Assembly: GCA_002400085.1 (NCBI GenBank)
Contig: DHEX01000030.1
Span: 1,916 to 13,832, forward strand
From: Clostridiaceae bacterium UBA4839
GTDB taxonomy: Bacteria; Bacillota; Clostridia; Clostridiales; Caloramatoraceae
Length of the DNA stretch: 11,917 nt
Direction of reading: 5' to 3'
The notes beneath the pieces were generated by a model that worked only from the letters and a program-made list of their open reading frames with translations, was not told the origin of the DNA and did no database searches. Position 1 is the first letter of the stretch, and every line of letters begins with the position of its first letter. The translations under genes and the position numbers were made by a program. Shown here in pieces: positions 7,015 through 11,917 of the stretch.

Positions 7015-7060
7015 GAAGTAATACAAAATCCGGGGATAACCCCGGATTTTGTATTACTTC
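7015..7060 (-). terminator. Bidirectional terminator-like 21-bp perfect inverted repeat at the end of rbsB
   Basis: Bases 7015-7035 are perfectly complementary to 7040-7060, with a 4-nt loop. The GC core CCGGGG/CCCCGG is followed by ATTTTGTATT, the usual form of an intrinsic terminator in which an A-rich left arm pairs with the T-rich right arm. The rbsB stop codon (7054-7056) and last lysine codon lie inside the stem, so the hairpin begins within the coding sequence. Symmetry means it could act on either strand. Confidence 0.8.
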
Positions 7061-7992
7061 TTTATAAGTTTTAATTCAACCGGTATTGTCTTATCAATAG
7101 TCTGACCTTTTGCTAATTTATCAGCATTTTCAACGCTAAGGCTTCCCATTAAATCTGGCTGCTGAGCTATTGTAGCTGCCATATCACCGCTATTTACTGC
7201 ATTAACAGCATCTTCCCCACCATCAAATCCAACTACTACAACATCCTTTTTATTTGCAGCCTTTAATGCTTTTAATGCACCTAACGCCATCTCATCATTA
7301 TGTGCAAATACACCTTTGAAATCCGGATTTGATTGTATTATGTTTTCCATGACTGTAAGCCCCTTCTGCCTGTCAAAATCAGCAGATTGACTTGCAATAA
7401 GTTTTACTCCATCCTTTCCATCAATTGCCTCATGAAAACCTTTGCCCCTATCCCTTGTAGCGGATGCTCCCGGTATTCCTTGAATCTCAACTATGTTTCC
7501 GCTTCCGCCTATCTTTTCCAGTAGGAACTCTCCAGCCATTTTTCCTCCAGCAACATTGTCAGATGCAATATGGCATACAACATCTCCACCATTGGCTGCT
7601 CTATCAACTGTAATTACTGGGACTTTCTTTTCATTTGCAAATTTTACAGTTGTTGCAACAGCATCGCTGTCTGTCGGATTAATTATAAGCACCTGTACAC
7701 CTTGCTGTATCAAATCTTCTACATTTGATCTTTCCTTTGTTGCATCATTATTGGAATTCAATACGACAAGATCAACACCAAGTTCTTTTGCCTTCTTTTC
7801 AGCTCCATCCTTCATGGTTACAAAGAATGGATTGTCAAGAGTTGATATTACCATACCCAACTTTTCACTTTTGGCATTATCTGAGCTGCTATTTGAGCTA
7901 CTACTTGTTTCACTTGAACCACAACCTGCAAAACTCAACACTGCTAAAAGCATTGACATAAGTACTGCCACAAATTTCACTGTCTTTTTCAT
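7054..7992 (-). CDS. rbsB: Ribose ABC transporter substrate-binding lipoprotein
   Basis: Captures ribose outside the membrane and delivers it to RbsAC. The 312-residue frame starts at ATG 7992, chosen because GGGGG precedes it at normal distance and a classic signal peptide follows; an upstream in-frame ATG at 8052 would add 20 charged residues overlapping rbsC. MKKTVKF, a hydrophobic core and FAGC place the lipidated cysteine at residue 24, followed by a Ser-rich linker (about 25-40). The sugar-site residues known from E. coli RbsB are all present: DNPFF (53-57), DR (130-131), Arg182, Phe206, Asn232, Asp257 and a Gln at 277-278. It is the last gene of the operon, 25 bases after rbsC. Its own strong Shine-Dalgarno site fits the usual excess of binding protein. 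Confidence 0.97.
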   Translation of the reverse strand: MKKTVKFVAVLMSMLLAVLSFAGCGSSETSSSSNSSSDNAKSEKLGMVISTLDNPFFVTMKDGAEKKAKELGVDLVVLNSNNDATKERSNVEDLIQQGVQVLIINPTDSDAVATTVKFANEKKVPVITVDRAANGGDVVCHIASDNVAGGKMAGEFLLEKIGGSGNIVEIQGIPGASATRDRGKGFHEAIDGKDGVKLIASQSADFDRQKGLTVMENIIQSNPDFKGVFAHNDEMALGALKALKAANKKDVVVVGFDGGEDAVNAVNSGDMAATIAQQPDLMGSLSVENADKLAKGQTIDKTIPVELKLIKK

Positions 7993-8017
7993 GAAATAAC
8001 CCCCTTTAATTTTAGAA

Positions 8018-8953
8018 TTATTCTTTATTCTTCTTGTCGAGAAATACTGCAAGAAGAATTATGACACCTTTAACTATAGATTGATAAAATGGATTTACAT
8101 TCATGAGGTTAAGACCATTGTCTATTACACCTAGTATCACTGCACCAATCATAGTGCCAAGCATAGTCCCTTCTCCGCCTGACATTCGTGTACCTCCAAG
8201 TACAACTGCTGCAATAGCATCTGTCTCGTACCCTAAACCAGCATTTGGTGATGCAGAACCTATTCTCGCAGTAACAATGATTCCACTTGTTGCCGCTGTT
8301 AAACCGCTTATTATGTACACTAAAATTTTAAGTCTATCTGTACTTACTCCTGAAAGCCTTGTGCAATCCTCATTGCCTCCATTAGCATAAATATGGCGGC
8401 CAAGTACAGTTTCATTTAATATATATAAGGTTATAAGGAAAATGATTAAAGTTATAATTACTGGTATAGGAATGCCTAAAACTCTGTTATTGCCTATAGC
8501 TGTAAATGAATCATCAAGCCCTGATATAGGCTTACCATCAGTATAGACATACGTTATTCCCCTAAATATAATCTGTGTGCAAAGAGTTGCAATAAAAGGC
8601 TGAATTTTTTGCTTTGCTGTCAAAAGGCCATTTGCAAAGCCTATTAAGGCTCCTACACCCAGTGCACAAAGTATGCAAACGGGAAGATTTATCCCTGACT
8701 TATAAAGTGAAGCTGCAATAGCTCCTGTTATTGCAACCACTGAACCAACCGAAAGGTCTATTCCACCTGATCCGCTTAGTATTACAATACACATACCAAT
8801 TGCAATAATCGCATTAATTGATATCTGAGTTAGAACATTGAGAAGATTGGATATAGTTAAAAATCTCGGCATAGCTATAGATAAAATAACAACAAGAATA
8901 ATAAGTACCACCAAAGATTTGTATTTTACAATAAATGATTTAAAAGAATTCAT
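8018..8953 (-). CDS. rbsC: Ribose ABC transporter permease
   Basis: Integral membrane permease of 311 residues that forms the ribose channel and docks RbsA. The start is ATG 8953 (MNSFKSF), preceded by GGGGGTGA; the longer frame from 8986 would lie inside rbsA and lacks a good ribosome site. Many hydrophobic spans are visible, starting at about residues 14-30. Two family hallmarks are intact: GGIDLSVGS (63-71) and the ABC-docking region GYETDAIAAVVLGGTRMSGGEG (about 241-262). Only four bases separate it from the rbsA stop, and its Shine-Dalgarno site overlaps the end of rbsA, so the two genes are likely translationally coupled. Confidence 0.97.
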   Translation of the reverse strand: MNSFKSFIVKYKSLVVLIILVVILSIAMPRFLTISNLLNVLTQISINAIIAIGMCIVILSGSGGIDLSVGSVVAITGAIAASLYKSGINLPVCILCALGVGALIGFANGLLTAKQKIQPFIATLCTQIIFRGITYVYTDGKPISGLDDSFTAIGNNRVLGIPIPVIITLIIFLITLYILNETVLGRHIYANGGNEDCTRLSGVSTDRLKILVYIISGLTAATSGIIVTARIGSASPNAGLGYETDAIAAVVLGGTRMSGGEGTMLGTMIGAVILGVIDNGLNLMNVNPFYQSIVKGVIILLAVFLDKKNKE

Positions 8954-8957
8954 TCTT

Positions 8958-10466
8958 TCACCCCCTATTAGAAATCCCCACTGCATATTTCATTATTGCT
9001 TCTTGGCTTGCATTCTTGCGGTCTATTTCTCCTGCTACTTCCCCTTCATGCATAACAACAATCCTATCACTTATACCCAATATTTCCTGCATATCTGAGG
9101 ATATAACTAAAATTGCTTTGTTATTTTTCTTAAGCTCATTCAATATTTCATATATTTCTTTTTTTGCACCTACATCTATTCCTCTTGTAGGCTCATCAAA
9201 AATTAAAATTTGGGGTTTAGTCATCAACCATTTAGCAATTATGACTTTCTGCTGGTTGCCGCCACTTAGGTTTGAAGCAATCTGGGAGTATCCGGTAGTT
9301 TTGATGGACATCTTTTTTGCATATTCTTTAAAATCTATAACTTCTTCCTTTTTAACTATCCTTCCAAAATTACCCACATATTTTTTCAGGTTTGGGAGAG
9401 TCATATTTTCCCCTACGGGCCAGTTTGAAATGAGCCCTTCCTTCTTTCTATCCTCAGATAAATATACTATTCCATTTTTAATGGCATCTTTGGACGATTT
9501 TATATCTACTTTTTTCCCATTCACAAATATATCCCCTGATGTTTTTTTGTACTCGCCCAATATAACCTTTGCCGTCTCACTCCTTCCAGCTCCAACTAAG
9601 CCTGCCATCCCAACTATTTCTCCCTCTCGTAAACTGAAAGATACATTCTTTACTTTATTCTTATAATTAAGTTTTTCCACCGACAATATCACTTTGCCCG
9701 GAGATGGTGCAATATACGGATACTGTTCTTCAAGATTTCTTCCTACCATCATTGAAATAAGCTGATTCTTGTCAACTTTTCCAAGTTCAGTTACTCCTAT
9801 AAGTTTACCGTCCCTTAATACAGTTACCCTGCTGCATACTTCAAATATTTCATCAAGCCTATGGGATATATATATTACCGCCATGCCCTTTGATTTTAAC
9901 GCTGCTATAACTTCAAAAAGCTTTTTAGTTTCATAATCAGTCAAAGATGCTGTGGGCTCGTCCATAATAACAATCCTTGAATTAGCTGATACAGCCTTTA
10001 TTATTTCTATCATCTGCATTTCGCCAATTGTAAGGTCTCCAGCCTTTGCATTCACGTCAAAAGTACAGCCCAAGGATTTTAAGAGTTCTCTGCTTTTCTC
10101 CCGCATAAATGCCTTGTCTATTTTTTTTGTACATCCTTTGGTAACTTCATGCCCTAGAAAAATATTTTCCCATACAGTAAGGTTTGGAAGTACACTAAGT
10201 TCCTGGTGTATAAATGATATCCCAAGCTTTTGCGCATCCTTCACAGAATCAATTTGAACTTTATGCCCATCTAAATATATTTCTCCGCTATCACACTTGT
10301 ATAACCCGCTTAGTATTTTCATAAGGGTGGATTTCCCTGCCCCATTCTCACCTAATAAAGCCATAACTTCTCCACCATAAACAGAAAGGCTTACATCTTG
10401 AAGTACCTTAACTCCTGAGAAGGATTTTGAAATTTTGACCATCTCAAGAAGTGGTTTGACCTCCAT
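8958..10466 (-). CDS. rbsA: Ribose ABC transporter ATP-binding protein (tandem ATPase)
   Basis: Cytoplasmic ATPase of 502 residues with two nucleotide-binding halves, typical of carbohydrate uptake (CUT2) transporters. N-terminal half: Walker A GENGAGKST (39-47), signature region LTIGEMQ (145-151) and Walker B IVIMDE (165-170). C-terminal half: degenerate P-loop GLVGAGRSE (289-297), in which the Walker lysine is Arg, as is usual in RbsA; canonical signature LSGGNQQ (400-406); and LIFDEPTRGIDVG (421-433). The start is ATG 10466 after GGAGGGG, whose site overlaps the rbsD stop region. It is complete and unremarkable for the family. Confidence 0.97.
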   Translation of the reverse strand: MEVKPLLEMVKISKSFSGVKVLQDVSLSVYGGEVMALLGENGAGKSTLMKILSGLYKCDSGEIYLDGHKVQIDSVKDAQKLGISFIHQELSVLPNLTVWENIFLGHEVTKGCTKKIDKAFMREKSRELLKSLGCTFDVNAKAGDLTIGEMQMIEIIKAVSANSRIVIMDEPTASLTDYETKKLFEVIAALKSKGMAVIYISHRLDEIFEVCSRVTVLRDGKLIGVTELGKVDKNQLISMMVGRNLEEQYPYIAPSPGKVILSVEKLNYKNKVKNVSFSLREGEIVGMAGLVGAGRSETAKVILGEYKKTSGDIFVNGKKVDIKSSKDAIKNGIVYLSEDRKKEGLISNWPVGENMTLPNLKKYVGNFGRIVKKEEVIDFKEYAKKMSIKTTGYSQIASNLSGGNQQKVIIAKWLMTKPQILIFDEPTRGIDVGAKKEIYEILNELKKNNKAILVISSDMQEILGISDRIVVMHEGEVAGEIDRKNASQEAIMKYAVGISNRG

Positions 10467-10477
10467 TTTATCCCCTC

Positions 10478-10873
10478 CTAAAAAATAACGCCTGATTTTA
10501 ATATGATGTTTGCATATGGTGTTTGTTCACCAGTTCTGATAACAGCTTTACAGTCTTTAAGCATTTCTTTCAATTTTTCATGGGTTATTAAATTAATCTT
10601 AACCCCAGGAAGACAATCTCTAATTTCTTTAAACAATTCTGGACTTACAGTCTCAGTTTCCACTGCCACATATGCTTCTTCAACCATTAGTTCCGTCATA
10701 ACAGTTTTTAACGTATCTATAAATGATGGAATATTTTTTGTAAGCGAAATATCTATCCTTTCACTTTCATCAGGTATTGGAAGACCGCAATCTCCAATTG
10801 CAAGTGTATTACCATGTCCCATTTTTGAAACCACTTCGGATATATGACAATTTAATATTCCTGTCTTTTTCAT
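10478..10873 (-). CDS. rbsD: D-ribose pyranase
   Basis: Converts beta-D-ribopyranose to the furanose form that RbsK phosphorylates. The 131-residue frame from ATG 10873 (MKKTGILN) matches the usual family length and follows GAGGGG; an in-frame ATG at 10909 would add 12 residues that overlap the rbsK end region. Catalytic and substrate residues sit at family positions: His20 in GHGNT, Asp28 in GDCGLPIP, and Tyr120-Ala-Asn122 near the C-terminus. The gene lies 37 bases after rbsK and 11 bases before rbsA. Confidence 0.97.
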   Translation of the reverse strand: MKKTGILNCHISEVVSKMGHGNTLAIGDCGLPIPDESERIDISLTKNIPSFIDTLKTVMTELMVEEAYVAVETETVSPELFKEIRDCLPGVKINLITHEKLKEMLKDCKAVIRTGEQTPYANIILKSGVIF

Positions 10874-10910
10874 ATCTGCATCCCCTCGTATTATAAATTT
10901 AGTAGTCAAT

Positions 10911-11822
10911 TTAAAAATATTTTTCTACCTCATCAAGATATGGTAGAGATGGTTGTGCGCCCTTTCGTGAAACAGCTATGGAAGAAGCCCTGCAGGCAAA
11001 ATCAGTTGCTTTTAGTACGGTTTCATAATCTAAACTTGAAAGCTTTGATACAAACGCCCCAATAAAACAATCACCAGCGGCAGTAGTATCAACAGCCTTT
11101 ACCTTATATGCAGGTACAAATCCTGATCTGCTTTCCATGACTATGGTAGCACCCTTATCTCCCATGGTTACTATAACAACTTTAACACCATGTTTTAAGA
11201 AATCTTTCCCTGCTTGCACCGCACTTTCTATATTTGTAACCCTCACTCCAGTCAGTGCCATAACTTCAGTCTCATTTGGAATTATAATGTCTGTAAGCTT
11301 TAATAGTTCATCGCTGGTTTCCCTTGCTGGTGCAGGATTTAGTACAGTAAAAACATTGTGAGACTTTGCTATGCTAAATGCCTCAACTGCAGCCTCGACT
11401 GGAGTTTCAAACTGTGTAACAACAGCATCACTTTTGCTGATATAATCTTCTGCTTTTCTGATATCCTCTTTTTGAATCTCCATGTTAGATCCTGGTACAA
11501 CTATTATGGAATTATTCCCATCCTTATCAACCGGGATAATTGCAGTCCCTGTTGGGGAGGTAACATCTTTATAAACAAATTCAGTATCAATTTTCTCTTT
11601 CTTTAATGCATCCAAAAGTATAGCTCCACTTTCATCAGCACCAATCTTACCTATCATATGTACATCACAGCCAAGCCTTGCAGCCGAAACAGCTTGATTT
11701 GCGCCCTTTCCTCCAGGAATCCTTGATATAGAATCGGATAGGATTGTTTCGCCCTTCTTTGGAAGGTTATTTACATTAAGTACAATGTCCATATTTAAAC
11801 TACCAACAACACATAATCTCAT
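10911..11822 (-). CDS. rbsK: Ribokinase
   Basis: Cytoplasmic PfkB-family kinase of 303 residues that makes ribose-5-phosphate from ribose and ATP. Visible hallmarks are the N-terminal substrate segment GSLNMD (7-12), the GGKGANQA signature (37-44), NPAPA, NETE, and the catalytic-base and anion-hole motif DTTAAGD (245-251), with Asp251 as the expected base. The start is ATG 11822, with GAGGTGA about nine bases upstream, a slightly long spacing. It is the first gene of the operon, directly downstream of a consensus promoter and the operator dyads. Confidence 0.97.
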   Translation of the reverse strand: MRLCVVGSLNMDIVLNVNNLPKKGETILSDSISRIPGGKGANQAVSAARLGCDVHMIGKIGADESGAILLDALKKEKIDTEFVYKDVTSPTGTAIIPVDKDGNNSIIVVPGSNMEIQKEDIRKAEDYISKSDAVVTQFETPVEAAVEAFSIAKSHNVFTVLNPAPARETSDELLKLTDIIIPNETEVMALTGVRVTNIESAVQAGKDFLKHGVKVVIVTMGDKGATIVMESRSGFVPAYKVKAVDTTAAGDCFIGAFVSKLSSLDYETVLKATDFACRASSIAVSRKGAQPSLPYLDEVEKYF

Positions 11823-11846
11823 TAAATTTTGTCACCTCTTTTTTAT

Positions 11847-11858
11847 TTAACCGCTTAA
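11847..11858. promoter_or_regulatory. Second operator-like dyad, downstream of the rbs start site
   Basis: TTAACCGCTTAA is one base away from the perfect palindrome TTAACCGGTTAA. Its centre lies 13 bp from the stronger upstream dyad. LacI-family operators typically have this CG-centred symmetry. It may be a second repressor site or a degenerate duplicate. Confidence 0.5.
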
Positions 11859-11873
11859 CTAAACCGGTTAAGT
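11858..11873. promoter_or_regulatory. LacI-family operator, probable RbsR site
   Basis: ACTAAACCGGTTAAGT is a 16-bp dyad with a single mismatched pair and the central CG expected for LacI/GalR repressors. It overlaps the predicted start site (near 11869), where a bound repressor would block initiation. Assignment to the adjacent regulator is inferred from position and family. Confidence 0.7.
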
Positions 11874-11875
11874 AC

Positions 11876-11904
11876 ATTATATGATTATTTGCTTATTGTG
11901 TCAA
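11876..11904 (-). promoter_or_regulatory. Consensus sigma-A promoter of the rbsKDACB operon
   Basis: TTGACA (11904-11899) and TATAAT (11881-11876) match both hexamers perfectly with the ideal 17-base spacer. The start is predicted near 11869, about 47 nt before the rbsK ATG. Such a strong core promoter needs tight repression, in line with the dyads at 11847-11873. Confidence 0.9.
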
Positions 11905-11917
11905 TTAAAAATATTCA

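Noticed and set aside
7077..7088. CAACCGGTATTG resembles the AACCGGTT operator core.
   Set aside because: It lies in rbsB coding sequence, lacks the outer symmetry and is far from a promoter; it looks like chance.
10882..10905. TTGACT and TATAAT between rbsK and rbsD suggested an internal promoter.
   Set aside because: The two hexamers are only eight bases apart, and no acceptable -35 lies 16-18 bases upstream of the TATAAT.

Overview
The window looks like chromosome of an AT-rich, low-GC Firmicute, most likely Clostridium or a close relative. The signs are G-rich Shine-Dalgarno sites (GGGGG, GGAGG) before nearly every gene, consensus sigma-A promoters, strong A/T bias at third codon positions, and protein families typical of clostridial envelopes. 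The species call is inference; no rRNA, tRNA or other taxonomic marker is present.

Layout. (1) Positions 1-1266, minus strand: a secreted S41-family C-terminal processing protease with a PDZ domain, cut off by the window edge at its C-terminus. (2) 1267-1432: a divergent intergenic region with candidate promoters in both directions. (3) 1433/1439-5446, plus strand: a 1,335-1,337-residue exported multidomain protein built from Ig-like modules around a DUF5050-like beta-propeller, closed by a strong hairpin terminator. (4) 5554-5647: a degenerate copy of a structured repeat. (5) 5689-6696, minus strand: a LacI-family regulator, probably RbsR. (6) 6711-6981: two tandem, diverged copies of a structured repeat in the regulator's leader, with a candidate extended -10 promoter behind them. 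(7) 7054-11822, minus strand: a complete ribose operon transcribed rbsK-rbsD-rbsA-rbsC-rbsB. It is preceded by a perfect TTGACA-17-TATAAT promoter carrying two operator-like dyads and ends at a 21-bp perfect inverted repeat.

How the genes fit together. RbsB binds ribose outside the cell and RbsA and RbsC import it. RbsD converts beta-pyranose to beta-furanose and RbsK phosphorylates ribose to ribose-5-phosphate. The LacI-type repressor probably binds the AACCGGTT dyads over the rbsK start site and lets go when ribose is present. The ribose system itself is standard.

The part I cannot match to a known element is the repeat family around rbsR. Two tandem units of about 135 bp lie between its apparent promoter and its start codon. 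Their helices differ in sequence but keep pairing, and one arm can alternatively pair with the rbsR Shine-Dalgarno site. A third, decayed copy lies just past the gene. This could be a cis-acting RNA leader or the remains of a hairpin-ended mobile element; the sequence alone does not decide between them.
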